Positions 22,062 through 32,922 of a stretch of DNA of 64,000 nt are shown here, piece after piece. The position numbers and the translations under genes are program-made. Source of the DNA: Lithobates sylvaticus (taxonomy: Eukaryota; Chordata; Amphibia; Anura; Ranidae); NCBI GenBank assembly GCA_028564925.1, contig CM053026.1, forward strand, positions 602,147,339-602,211,338, given 5' to 3'. Every line of letters starts with the position of its first letter. Position 1 is the first letter of the stretch. Below the pieces are notes generated by a model. The model was given only the letters and a program-made list of their open reading frames with translations, was not told the DNA's origin and did no database searches.

Positions 22062-25043
22062 GGCTTGTAGTGTGCTCGTGGCAGGCAGGCAGAGCTACTA
22101 TATTTTGTTACCAGAAGCACCTATAGGACTTGTAGTGTGTTCGTGGCAGGCAGGCAGAGCTCCTATATTTTGTTACCAGAAGCACCTATAGGACTTGTAG
22201 TGTGTTCGTGGCAGGCAGGCAGAGCTCCTATATTTTGTTACCAGAAGCACCTATAGGACTTGTAGTGTGTTCGTGGCAGGCAGGCAGAGCTCCTATATTT
22301 TGTTACCAGAAGCACCTATAGGACTTGTAGTGTGTTCGTGGCAGGCAGGCAGAGCTCCTATATTTTGTTCCCAGAGGCACCTATAGGACTTGAAGTGTGT
22401 TAGTCCCATTACACACACAGAGCTATATTTTCTTCCCAGAAGCACCTATAGGACTTGAAGTGTGTTAGTCCCATCACACACACAGAGCTATATTTTGTTC
22501 CCAGAGGCACCTATAGGACTTGAAGTGTGTTAGTCCCATTACACACACAGAGCTATATTTTCTTCCCAGAAGCACCTATAGGACTTGAAGTGTGTTAGTC
22601 CCATTACACACACAGAGCTATATTTTCTTCCCAGAAGCACCTATAGGACTTGAAGTGTGTTAGTCCCATTACACACACAGAGCTATATTTTCTTCCCAGA
22701 AGCACCTATAGGACTTGAAGTGTGTTAGTCCCATCACACACACAGAGCTATATTTTGTTCCCAGAAGCACCTATAGGACTTGAAGTGTGTTAGTCCCATC
22801 ACACACACAGAGCTATATTTTGTTCCCAGAAGCACCTATAGGACTTGAAGTGTGTTAGTCCCATCACACACACAGAGCTATATTTTGTTCCCAGAAGCAC
22901 CTATAGGACTTGAAGTGTGTTAGTCCCATTACACACACAGAGCTATATTTTGTTCCCAGAAGCACCTATAGGACTTGAAGTGTGTTAGTCCCATTACACA
23001 CACAGAGCTATATTTTCTTCCCAGAAGCACCTATAGGACTTGAAGTGTGTTAGTCCCATTACACACACAGAGCTATATTTTGTTCCCAGAAGCACCTATA
23101 GGACTTGAAGTGTGTTAGTCCCATTACACACACAGAGCTATATTTTCTTCCCAGAAGCACCTATAGGACTTGAAGTGTGTTAGTCCCATTACACACACAG
23201 AGCTATATTTTGTTCCCAGAAGCACCTATAGGACTTGAAGTGTGTTAGTCCCATTACACACACAGAGCTATATTTTCTTCCCAGAAGCACCTATAGGACT
23301 TGAAGTGTGTTAGTCCCATTACACACACAGAGCTATATTTTGTTCCCAGAAGCACCTATAGGACTTGAAGTGTGTTAGTCCCATCACACACACAGAGCTA
23401 TATTTTGTTCCCAGAAGCACCTATAGGACTTGAAGTGTGTTAGTCCCATCACACACACAGAGCTATATTTTGTTCCCAGAAGCACCTATAGGACTTGAAG
23501 TGTGTTAGTCCCATCACACACACAGAGCTATATTTTGTTCCCAGAAGCACCTATAGGACTTGAAGTGTGTTAGTCCCATCACACACACAGAGCTATATTT
23601 TGTTCCCAGAAGCACCTATAGGACTTGAAGTGTGTTAGTCCCATTACACACACAGAGCTATATTTTCTTCCCAGAAGCACCTATAGGACTTGAAGTGTGT
23701 TAGTCCCATTACACACACAGAGCTATATTTTGTTCCCAGAAGCACCTATAGGACTTGAAGTGTGTTAGTCCCATTACACACACAGAGCTATATTTTCTTC
23801 CCAGAAGCACCTATAGGACTTGAAGTGTGTTAGTCCCATTACACACACAGAGCTATATTTTGTTCCCAGAAGCACCTATAGGACTTGAAGTGTGTTAGTC
23901 CCATCACACACACAGAGCTATATTTTGTTCCCAGAAGCACCTATAGGACTTGAAGTGTGTTAGTCCCATCACACACACAGAGCTATATTTTGTTCCCAGA
24001 AGCACCTATAGGACTTGAAGTGTGTTAGTCCCATCACACACACAGAGCTATATTTTGTTCCCAGAAGCACCTATAGGACTTGAAGTGTGTTAGTCCCATC
24101 ACACACACAGAGCTATATTTTGTTCCCAGAAGCACCTATAGGACTTGAAGTGTGTTAGTCCCATCACACACACAGAGCTATATTTTGTTCCCAGAAGCAC
24201 CTATAGGACTTGAAGTGTGTTAGTCCCATCACACACACAGAGCTATATTTTGTTCCCAGAAGCACCTATAGGACTTGAAGTGTGTTAGTCCCATCACACA
24301 CACAGAGCTATATTTTTCTTCCCAGAAGCACCTATAGGACTTGAAGTGTGTTAGTCCCATCACACACACAGAGCTATATTTTCTTCCCAGAAGCACCTAT
24401 AGGACTTGAAGTGTGTTAGTCCCATCACACACACAGAGCTATATTTTCTTCCCAGAAGCACCTATAGGACTTGAAGTGTGTTAGTCCCATCACACAGAGC
24501 TCCTCTATTTTCTTTGCAGAAGCACCCATAGGACTTCTAGTGTGTTAGTGGCATCACACAGAGCTCCTATATATTCTTCTCAGCAGCACCCACAGGACTT
24601 CTAGTGTGTTAGTGGCATCACACAGAGCTCCTCTATTTTCTTTGCATAAGCACCCACAGGACTTCTAGTGTGTTAGTGGCATCACACAGAGCTCCTCTAT
24701 TTTCTTTGCAGAAGCACCCACAGGACTTCTAGTGTGTTAGTGGCATCACACAGAGCTCCTCTATTTTCTTTGCATAAGCACCCACAGGACTTCTAGTGTG
24801 TTAGTGGCATCACACAGAGCTCCTCTATTTTCTTTGCATAAGCACCCACAGGACTTCTAGTGTGTTAGTGGCATCACACAGAGCTCCTCTATTTTCTTTG
24901 CATAAGCACCCACAGGACTTCTAGTGTGTTAGTGGCATCACACAGAGCTCCTCTATTTTCTTTGCAGAAGCACCCATAGGACTTCTAGTGTGTTAGTGGC
25001 ATCACACAGAGCTCCTATATTTTCTTCTCAGCAGCACCCACAG
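22062..25043 (+). repeat. 65-bp tandem array in the hAT leader (~46 units)
   Basis: Three successive subfamilies: about five units with GTTCGTGGCAGGCAGGCAGAG (22062-22385); about 32 units with TTAGTCCCATYACACACAC (22386-24470); about nine 64-bp units with TTAGTGGCATCACACAGAGC (24471-25043). Each unit contains TATTTTSTTCCCAG|AAGC or a close variant such as TATTTTCTTTGCAG|AAGC, which resembles a pyrimidine-rich 3' splice acceptor. None of the consensus units contains ATG. Units differ by linked C/T and C/G variants, suggesting growth by block duplication. The array ends 14 bp before the transposase ATG. Confidence 0.93.
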
Positions 25044-25057
25044 GACTACCGACTACA

Positions 25058-28000
25058 ATGGCTGGAAGACCGCCAAGGGGAGGCAGAGCGTGCAGAGCCA
25101 AGAACACAGGGCAGGCAGGCTCTGTTTCTAGTGGACGTGGCCGTGGACGTGGACGTGGTCGTGCATCGTCATCAGCACGTGGCCATGGGACACGCGCGTC
25201 TTTGTTTTCGGCAGCTGGACATGTGGAGCCGCATCATGCTGAAGGCTTGGTAGAATGGATGACCAAGCCCTCCTCATCCTCCTCATCCTCTCTCACCCAG
25301 GCTCAGGGTACTGACAGAGCATCATCAGCCACCCCTTCCCTAGACCCACCATGTCCTCCTGAGGAGTCCCCCGAACTCTTTGAGCACAGTGTTGGGTACA
25401 TGCTCCAGGAGGATGCCCAACGATTCGAAGGCTCGGATGACGATACCCAGCTTGAGGAATCTGGCAGTACAGTTCCACCAGCTGCAGCTTACTGCCAGGT
25501 TTGCTCTAGTGGTGAAGAGGGAGGGGATGATGAGGTCACTGACTCCACGTGGGTGCCTCAAGGGAGAGAGGATGAGGAGGAGGACGAGGAGGAGGAGGAT
25601 GCGGCGTCACATGTCCAACGAGGCAGGATGCCCCCTGGAGGCCAGGTAGAGGCCAGCACAGCAACTGTACAACACCGCAGAGCTCCGCCTGTGCAGGGCG
25701 CTGCCTCTGCATGTTATCAGAAAAGTTCTTTGGTGTGGGCCTTTTTTGAGACGAGTGCAGCAGATCGCACCACTGCTATTTGCAATATTTGTCTCAAGCG
25801 TATCTCGCGTGGCCAAAACATCAGCCGCTTGGGCACGACAAGCATGACCAGACATATGGCGACCTGCCATGCAGCTCGTTGGCAGGCACACATAAAAGAC
25901 CCACACCAAAGAACTAAGCGGACCTCTCCTTGCTCCTCCTCAGCTGGGATCTCCATCCCCACTACACCTTCAGTCCTCTCTGAAAGCTGCTCTGAGAGGA
26001 CTGAAGGTGTAGAATTCGGTGTGTCACAACCAAGTACTTGCAGTACACCGACGTCCGAATGCAGCAGGCAAATTTCCCTGCCCCAGCTGCTGGACCGTAG
26101 AAAGAAGTACACTCCCAGCCATCCACATGCCCAGCGGTTGAATGCTAGCCTTGCTAAATTGCTAGCACTTCAACTGCTGCCTTTTCAGTTGGTAGACTCG
26201 GCCCCCTTCCGTGAGTTTGTTCAATGTGCGGTTCCTCAGTGGCAGGTTCCCAAACGCCACTTTTTCTCGCGGAAGGCGATTCCGTCTCTCTACCGGCATG
26301 TGGAGGGCAATGTCCATGCCTCGCTGGACAGGGCGGTCAGCGGTAAGGTGCATATTACCGCTGACTCATGGTCCAGCAGGCATGGACAGGGACGGTACCT
26401 TTCTTTCACGGCCCATTGGGTCACTCTATTGGCAGCTGGGAGGGATGCAGGACAAGGTGCAGTAGTGTTGGAGGTTGTTCCGCCACCACGCCTCCAAAAC
26501 GCGACTACTGCTACTGGTTGTGACACACCTCTCTCCTCCACCCCCTCCTCTTCTTCTTCCTCCAGTGCTCTGTCCTTGGAACCAGCGGTGCTCCGTAGGC
26601 GTACAAGGGGCTACGCAAGTACGCAGGCAAAAAGATGCCATGCCGTGCTTGCGCTGGTGTGTTTGGGGGACAGGAGCCACACTGGGCCAGAGGTTCTGGC
26701 AGCTCTGCAGGGGCAGGCCGAGAGGTGGTTGACGCCACGTCAGCTTAAGCCAGGAATGGTCGTTTCTGACAATGGCACCAACCTCCTCTCCGCCCTGCGA
26801 CAGGGGCAGCTCACCCATGTGCCCTGCATGGCTCACGTCCTCAACCTGGTGGTGCAGCGGTTCTTGGGCAGGTTCCCAGGCTTACAGGATGTCCTGAGGC
26901 AGGTCAGGAAAGTCTGTGTGCATTTCCGCCGATCTTATAATGCCAGTGCTCGGCTGACTGAGCTGCAAAAGGAGCTGAACCTGCCCAAGAACCGCCTAAT
27001 ATCTGACATGCCCACCAGGTGGAACTCAACGTTGGCCATGCTGCAGCGACTGCACACGCAGCAGAGGGCCATCAATGAGTACCTTTGCGACTACGGCACC
27101 AGGACAGGGTCAGGGGAGCTTGGTTTTTTTTCCCCACGTCAGTGGAGCATGATCAGGGATGCATGCACTGTCCTCTCACCATTTGAGGAGGCCACGAGGA
27201 TGGTGAGCAGTGACAGTGCATGCATCAGTGACACTGTCCCTCTTGTCCACCTGTTGGAGCATACGCTGCGTGGGATAATGGACAGGGCACTTGAGGCAGA
27301 ACAGAGGCAGGAAGAGGAGGACTTCCTTGCCTCTCAAGGCCCCCTTTATCCGGACAGTGTTCCTTCTGTCCCACCCATCACACAGGAAGAGGATGAGGAG
27401 GAGGAGGAGGAGGAGGAGGAGGAGGATTGTGTGAGCATGGAGGTGGAGCCTGGCACTCAGCATCAGCAGCAGCAGTCTTTTAGGGATGATGTACAGTCCC
27501 AACAAGCCAGTGGACTTGTACGTGGCTGGGAGGAGGTGGCTGGCGATCATGTCATCCTCAGTGACCCAGAAGACTCCGGACCGAATGCCTCAGCTAACCT
27601 ACGCTGCATGGCCTCCCTGATCCTGCAAAGCCTGCGGAAGGATCCTCGTGTTCTTCGGATCAAGGAGAGGGACCATTACTGGCTGGCCACTCTCCTTGAT
27701 CCGCGGTACAAGGGTAAGGTTGCGGACCTTATCTTGCCGTCGCAGAGGGAGCAGAGGATGAGACATCTCAGGGAGGCCTTGCAGAAAGGTCTGTGCAACG
27801 CGTTCCCAGAAACTGGGAGGCTACAAACTCCTGGTCCTGGGCGACGAGTTGCTGAGGCTTCGGTCAGTGGCAGAAGGAGCGGTGGGGAAGGTGGACGTCT
27901 GACCGATGCGTTCAGACAATTTTTTAGTCCGCAGCCCCAAGGTATGATCGGTTCCAGCAACCATCGCCAGCGTCTGATATACATGGTGCAGGAATACCTT

Positions 28001-28285
28001 GGGGCAAGGTCAGACTTGGACACCTTTCCCACCGAAAATCCTCTGGCTTACTGGGTCCTGAGGATGGATCACTGGCCAGAGCTTGCACAGTATGCAATTG
28101 AGCTACTGGCCTGTCCTGCCTCCAGCGTTCTTTCCGAACGCACATTCAGTGCTGCTGGAGGATTTGTGACTGATCATAGGGTGCGCCTGTCCACCGCCTC
28201 GGTTGATCGACTGACATTCATCAAAATGAATCAGTCTTGGATCACCACCAGCTACCAGGCACCTGAGGCGGATATAACCGAATAA
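25058..28285 (+). CDS. ZBED-type hAT transposase, intact, 1075 aa
   Basis: Cut-and-paste transposase of the surrounding element, expected to act in the nucleus on its 12-bp ends. ATG at 25058 has a strong context (A at -3, G at +4). Order: a basic Gly-Arg N-terminus (residues 25-35); a Ser/Asp/Glu-rich region (70-190); a BED zinc finger with Trp227, Cys242, Cys245, His266 and His271; the RNase-H-like fold with Asp436 (TADSWSS), Asp571 (VVSDNGT), the CMAH motif at 590-593 (Cys590, His593) and Trp655 (MPTRWNS); the hAT motif LLDPRYK at 879-885; Glu1027 in VLSERTFS as third catalytic residue; and a C-terminal hATC dimerisation region at ~975-1058. The acidic run at 777-790 and the Ser-rich segment at 492-505 are low-complexity insertions. 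No frameshift or stop. Host ZBED genes share this fold, but the flanking ends identify a transposon gene. Confidence 0.93.
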   Translation: MAGRPPRGGRACRAKNTGQAGSVSSGRGRGRGRGRASSSARGHGTRASLFSAAGHVEPHHAEGLVEWMTKPSSSSSSSLTQAQGTDRASSATPSLDPPCPPEESPELFEHSVGYMLQEDAQRFEGSDDDTQLEESGSTVPPAAAYCQVCSSGEEGGDDEVTDSTWVPQGREDEEEDEEEEDAASHVQRGRMPPGGQVEASTATVQHRRAPPVQGAASACYQKSSLVWAFFETSAADRTTAICNICLKRISRGQNISRLGTTSMTRHMATCHAARWQAHIKDPHQRTKRTSPCSSSAGISIPTTPSVLSESCSERTEGVEFGVSQPSTCSTPTSECSRQISLPQLLDRRKKYTPSHPHAQRLNASLAKLLALQLLPFQLVDSAPFREFVQCAVPQWQVPKRHFFSRKAIPSLYRHVEGNVHASLDRAVSGKVHITADSWSSRHGQGRYLSFTAHWVTLLAAGRDAGQGAVVLEVVPPPRLQNATTATGCDTPLSSTPSSSSSSSALSLEPAVLRRRTRGYASTQAKRCHAVLALVCLGDRSHTGPEVLAALQGQAERWLTPRQLKPGMVVSDNGTNLLSALRQGQLTHVPCMAHVLNLVVQRFLGRFPGLQDVLRQVRKVCVHFRRSYNASARLTELQKELNLPKNRLISDMPTRWNSTLAMLQRLHTQQRAINEYLCDYGTRTGSGELGFFSPRQWSMIRDACTVLSPFEEATRMVSSDSACISDTVPLVHLLEHTLRGIMDRALEAEQRQEEEDFLASQGPLYPDSVPSVPPITQEEDEEEEEEEEEEDCVSMEVEPGTQHQQQQSFRDDVQSQQASGLVRGWEEVAGDHVILSDPEDSGPNASANLRCMASLILQSLRKDPRVLRIKERDHYWLATLLDPRYKGKVADLILPSQREQRMRHLREALQKGLCNAFPETGRLQTPGPGRRVAEASVSGRRSGGEGGRLTDAFRQFFSPQPQGMIGSSNHRQRLIYMVQEYLGARSDLDTFPTENPLAYWVLRMDHWPELAQYAIELLACPASSVLSERTFSAAGGFVTDHRVRLSTASVDRLTFIKMNQSWITTSYQAPEADITE
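25962..26012 (+). repeat. perfect 19-bp inverted repeat inside the transposase gene
   Basis: CTACACCTTCAGTCCTCTC (25962-25980) and GAGAGGACTGAAGGTGTAG (25994-26012) with a 13-nt loop. It is in frame within the linker between the BED finger and the catalytic domain (residues ~302-319). Confidence 0.95.
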
Positions 28286-28389
28286 TTTTTAATGTCACAT
28301 CCCTTCAAGACTGCCTATGCTGATGCTGAGTGACTGTCCTCTTATGTTCACTGACTATCCTCTTCCTCCTCCTCAATGATCCATGCCAC

Positions 28390-29330
28390 CACACCAGTGC
28401 CTAAGGCACAATTTTTCAGCCCCTGTTTAACAGGGGCGTGTACTTACAATTTTTTTAAAAAATGCTTCGCAACACGTGTGACTGCTGTGCTCCAAGTACA
28501 GTCTCTGTGAGGGCCGTGTTGCAGTGTTGTGGCACCAGCACCAGTGCCTAAGGCACAATTTTTCAGCCCCTGTTTAACAGGGGCGTGTACTTACAATTTT
28601 TAAAAAAAATGCTTCGCAACACGTGTGACTGCTGTGCTCCAAGTACAGTCTCTGTGAGGGCCGTGTTGCAGTGTTGTGGCACCAGCACCAGTGCCTAAGG
28701 CACAATTTTTCAGCCCCTGTTTAACAGGGGCGGGTACTTACAATTTTTTAAAAAAATGCTTCGCAACACGTGTGACTGCTGTGCTCCAAGTACAGTCTCT
28801 GTGAGGGCCGTGTTGCAGTGTTGTGGCACCAGCACCAGTGCCTAAGGCACAATTTTTCAGCCCCTGTTTAACAGGGGCGGGTACTTACAATTTTTAAAAA
28901 AAATGCTTCGCAACACGTGTGACTGCTGTGCTCCAAGTACAGTCTCTGTGAGGGCCGGGTTGCAGTGTTGTGGCACCAGCACCAGTGCCTAAGGCACAAT
29001 TTTTCAGCCCCTGTTTAACAGGGGCGTGTACTTACAATTTTTTTAAAAAAATGCTTCGCAACACGTGTGACTGCTGTGCTCCAAGTACAGTATCTGTGAG
29101 GGCCGGGTTGCAGTGTTGTGGCACCAGCACCAGTGCCTAAGGCACAATTTTTCAGCCCCTGTTTAACAGGGGCGTGTACTTACAATTTTTTAAAAAAATG
29201 CTTCGCAACACGTGTGACTGCTGTGCTCCAAGTACAGTCTCTGTGAGGGGTTGCAGTGTTGTGGCACCAGCACCAGTGCCTAAGGCACAATTTTTCAGCC
29301 CCTGTTTAACAGGGGCGGGTAATTACAAAT
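28390..29330 (+). repeat. 147-bp tandem array in the hAT 3' region, type 1
   Basis: The block CAGTGCCTAAGGCAC recurs at 28395, 28542, 28689, 28836, 28983, 29131 and 29274, giving periods of 147, 147, 147, 147, 148 and 143. Each unit has the palindromes GTGCCTAAGGCAC and GCCCCTGTTTAACAGGGGC. It starts ~100 bp after the stop codon, so it may be part of the 3' untranslated region. Confidence 0.95.
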
Positions 29331-29830
29331 CTTGATCTAATAGTTCACAGCAGGGCCCATTCCTGCGCCCACCAAGAGTAACTATGAGGGCCTGCAGTCT
29401 TGTGGCAACACCGTCCACCACCACCGCCAAAGGCCCAATTTTTCTGCCCTGTTCATCAGGTGCTTGCAATTACAAATCTTGATCTAATAACTCACAGCAG
29501 GGCCCATTCCTGCGCCCACCAAGAGTAACTATGAGGGCCTACAGTCTTGTGGCAACACTGTCCACCACCACCGCCAAAGGCCCAATTTTTCTGCCCTGTT
29601 CATCAGGTGCTTGCAATTACAAATCTTGATCTAATAACTCACAGCAGGGCCCATTCCTGCGCCCACCAAGAGTAACTGTGAGAGCTTACAGTCTTGTGGC
29701 AAAACCGTCCACCACCACCACCACCACCCCCAATTTTTCTGCCCTGTTCAACAGGTGCATGCAATTACAAATCTTGATCTATTAACTCACAGCAGGGCCC
29801 ATTCCTGTGCCCACCAGTCTTGTGGCTACA
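29322..29830 (+). repeat. 147-bp tandem array, type 2
   Basis: Starts of ATTACAAATCTTGATCT lie at 29322, 29468, 29615 and 29763 (periods 146, 147, 148). The units align with type 1 over CAATTTTTC...GCCCTGTT and GTCTTGTGGCAACAC, so both arrays descend from one 147-bp unit. Confidence 0.9.
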
Positions 29831-30682
29831 CCAACATCTAATAGGGCAAATTTCTGCAGAGTATATACGCCAGGCCCCTACTTTCAAACATCCAACTTAC
29901 AAACGACTCCTACTTGCAAATGGAAAGAGAAAACAGGAAGTGAGAGGAAATCTACCCCTAGGAAGGGAAATTCTATCCTGTTAGATTTAATTTGGGAAAA
30001 AGGTATCTCCTCTCTACTGATACTTTATCACCAATCCTTGTTTCAATTAAAACCCCACTTTTCCAAAAACATTTGTCATTGGGACGGAAAGTGAGGTGAC
30101 ATGTTCTGAACAGATGTGCAAAGACAGCAAATGTTACAGGGGTGATAACCCCTCCCTATGTTCTCCAAAAAGCTTAAAAATAGATTTTTTTGGGATGGAG
30201 CTACACTTCATAATGTACCTGTTCAGATTCTACTTAAGATCAAACCTAAAGCCGCAAGTGGTTTTAAATGGCTTCTTTTTTTCCTTTACAAATGTCATTT
30301 TGTGCAAGGACAGTTCTAAACACGGGAAACACATGCCACTTCACAGGCATACTTTAGACACCCCCCAGGTACCATATTTAAAGGAAAATTTCACTTTTTT
30401 TTTTTCACTTTATGCATCATTAAAATGACTGCTCCCGAAAAAACGTTAGTTTTTAAAAGTTCTTTTTGCATTGATATATGTCCCCTGGGGCAGGACCCGG
30501 GTCCCCAAACCTGTTTTATGACATTAACATGCATATTGGCCGTTGTAATTAGCACTTTTGATTTCGAACGTTCGCGTCCATTATAACGTATAGGGTTCGA
30601 AAATTCGCGCAAACTTTCGGTCCGTTCGAAGGTTCTGGTTCGAACCGAACCCGGGGGTGTTCGGCTCATCCCTAATCAACAG

Positions 30683-31083
30683 CAAAGAGGTAGGCTATCT
30701 AGTAAACCTGTTACTTTGCTAAAAGTTGGGGGAGGTAGATGACACTGCTTTAAGCAGCTTCATCTATTTCCTCCAACTTTTGAAGACGAAGTTCTGCTTC
30801 AGGTGACAACACAGAAATCCTATCACTCATAGCACCTGCGTAGTCAATTCATTGATGTCTTTTGGCTATATAAAATAATCATTCCAAAGATTTCAGTATT
30901 AATAGCATAAGCTGCCTTCTCTGTTTATCTTCCATAATGCTTTTCTTTTGTAAAGATAGTATTGCTGTTAACATCTACCCATAGCTTTTGACTGTCCCTC
31001 ATTTGCAACCAAATCCCTCTTTACCCTTTTTGTCTTCCGTTGTGACTCTTTTTGGTCTAAAGCATGGACTTATATATATATAT
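30683..31083. other. unique AT-rich DNA
   Basis: Nothing recognised; ends in a short TA run. Confidence 0.4.
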
Positions 31084-31549
31084 TGTGACGATCCGGGGTG
31101 ATTAGGTACAAGTGGTGAATGCGATTTTCCAGAAACGTGCCACTCCAGACTGTGTTTTTAGGGCATGGCAGCCCACTTTTATTTAAAGGAAACGAAAAAG
31201 TTCAAACCAACAGAAATCTTCCCTCGCAGGGGGTTCCACCACCACTGTATTCCAAAACAAAAGCCTCTTGGCTTACTCACTGTCAGCTTCGTGCTGCTTT
31301 AGTCGCAGGCTACACCTGCCTGCTTCAGACTGCCACCTGCAGTCCTAGGCTCCTGTCTTTTTCCTGGAACCCTCCCGACCTCCTGGCCAGACTTCCTGTC
31401 TGCTGGGCGGAGCCGTCTCCAGGTCTGAGCACTGACTGCTCTTCCTGGGATGTTTTTGAACCCAGCCCACAGGTGTGTAATTAGCATTCCTGCCAAAATC
31501 AGGCATATACTGCTTATCTGCACCTGTGAGATGGGGTCGCATCTCCACA
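31084..31549 (-). mobile_element. possible fossil solo LTR (466 bp)
   Basis: Bounded by TGTGACG and CTCCACA, so TG...CA ends, and inserted in a TA-rich tract where a target duplication cannot be judged. Read on the minus strand it has an AATAAA-like signal about 100 bp before its end. No internal coding part is present. Family not identified; a DNA element is an alternative. Confidence 0.33.
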
Positions 31550-32920
31550 ATATATATAAATATAAATATATTATTATTTAACTAACAAAGTATTTGAGAA
31601 AGCCAGTATAAATGAGAAGTAGTGGTGAAAAAGCCCTTATGAATGTAACACAGTTACTAAAGCAGGGTGTTCGACAATCTGCCAATCTATAACAGGTACT
31701 ATATTCTGTGTGAAGGACATGAATATGCACAGAGGTAAGTCTCACTAAACCAATTCAGGACCCCAATGACATCAATGTTGGGGGGAGGGGAGACATTTCG
31801 TATCCTATTGACACCAACATCTGTGGGGACATTCAGGACCACACAGACACCGATGTAGGGACATTTTTTTTCTCCCTCTGCCCCTGACACTGGGACATAT
31901 TTTTACTCATACTTTCCTCCAAACGATCTAGCGGACAGTGAATTAGCACTTTGTTTAAAAAGTTTGGAGCCCTCTGGTGTAACCAATTATTTTTGGGCAT
32001 TATTTTTTTGTGGTTAAAGTAATTGGAAGTGTGGTAGGGAGATGTCCTTTGCCTTCACACTTGCAATTAAAGGTGTCCTCCTTTTACATCTCATAAAGTT
32101 GGGATTAATGCATATCATTTAGTTATGATTGCATCACAGTCTTCTGCAATTCATTTTATGTGCTGTAAAAAAAATGTACAATGCTCATTATTAGACAGCG
32201 CTACAAAATATTTACATTAATCAAATTTGTATGTAACATTCCTGCGAGTTTAAAAGCACCACTCATCACCCAGTCTCACTGACACCATTCATTGGCTCCT
32301 CTGGGCACTCTGGCAGCTATGCTAGACATCTAGCAAATAGGGCAAAAAGCAGTCTTTACTTCAAATCCAGCATAAATCACATAAAAATATGTTGTAATGC
32401 ATTGCATAATACGAGAGATGGGAATTTAAGATATCAAGTGTGTTTTATGCTGGGGGTTATTGGCTCTCAGTGCACAGTTGTTTCTAAAATTACAGAGTTC
32501 TCATTCCTATGTTTGGTGGCAAGCTCTGAGTTCTCATTGTACTGAGAAGACTATACCCAGCATGCAAACGTGGCGTACTATTAGTTAGATTTACATTAGG
32601 ATATTAAAATCTAATAAATCTGCAGCATGTAATGTAATGCATGCCATTTGCCAAATTTCTGTGTTGGCTTATTAAATAACAGTGCGCATAATGGGCTGTA
32701 AGCCATTGTAACCAACTACATTTCATGCTTTAAAGAATGTTTTACTTAAAAATAATATTTTCTAGAATTTCTAATGACAGTGAGGTCCAACAAATATATA
32801 TAACCTAGTGACAGTTTTCTTGCATTCTATATGCTGAAGAGGCTACTAGTTTGTCAATCAGCTAATCTAACCCCAAATAATCTGTGGCATTTTCCATCCC
32901 TTCTTTAAGATCTTTGGATG
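31550..32920. other. unique AT-rich DNA
   Basis: A degenerate minisatellite-like stretch (31755-31880) repeats GACAYCAATGT and GGGGACATT blocks. Otherwise nothing. Confidence 0.4.
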
Positions 32921-32922
32921 TA

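Larger units (their letters stand above)
21597..30674 (+). mobile_element. complete hAT transposon, 9,078 bp, perfect 8-bp target duplication
   Basis: ATCAACAG is duplicated exactly at 21589-21596 and 30675-30682. The ends TAGGGATGGGCC and GGCTCATCCCTA form a 12-bp inverted repeat with one mismatch. Order inside: hairpin-rich promoter region (21607-21952), a 65-bp tandem array (22062-25043), an intact ZBED-type transposase gene (25058-28285), a first 147-bp-period array (28390-29330), a second related array (29322-29830), and a right end shared with the MITE at 2183-3550 and the composite at 15421-16608. An exact target duplication plus an unbroken gene suggest a recent, possibly autonomous insertion. 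It is much longer than most hAT elements because of the arrays. Confidence 0.93.

Noticed and set aside
22062-25043. Possible CRISPR-like array
   Set aside because: Units are contiguous with no unique spacers, in a eukaryotic transposon; it is a minisatellite.
26426-27550. Minus-strand frames of 75-136 codons under the transposase gene
   Set aside because: Shadows of the transposase reading frame.
31119-31484. 121-codon frame as a possible host exon
   Set aside because: Lies inside the putative solo LTR and has no recognisable domain.
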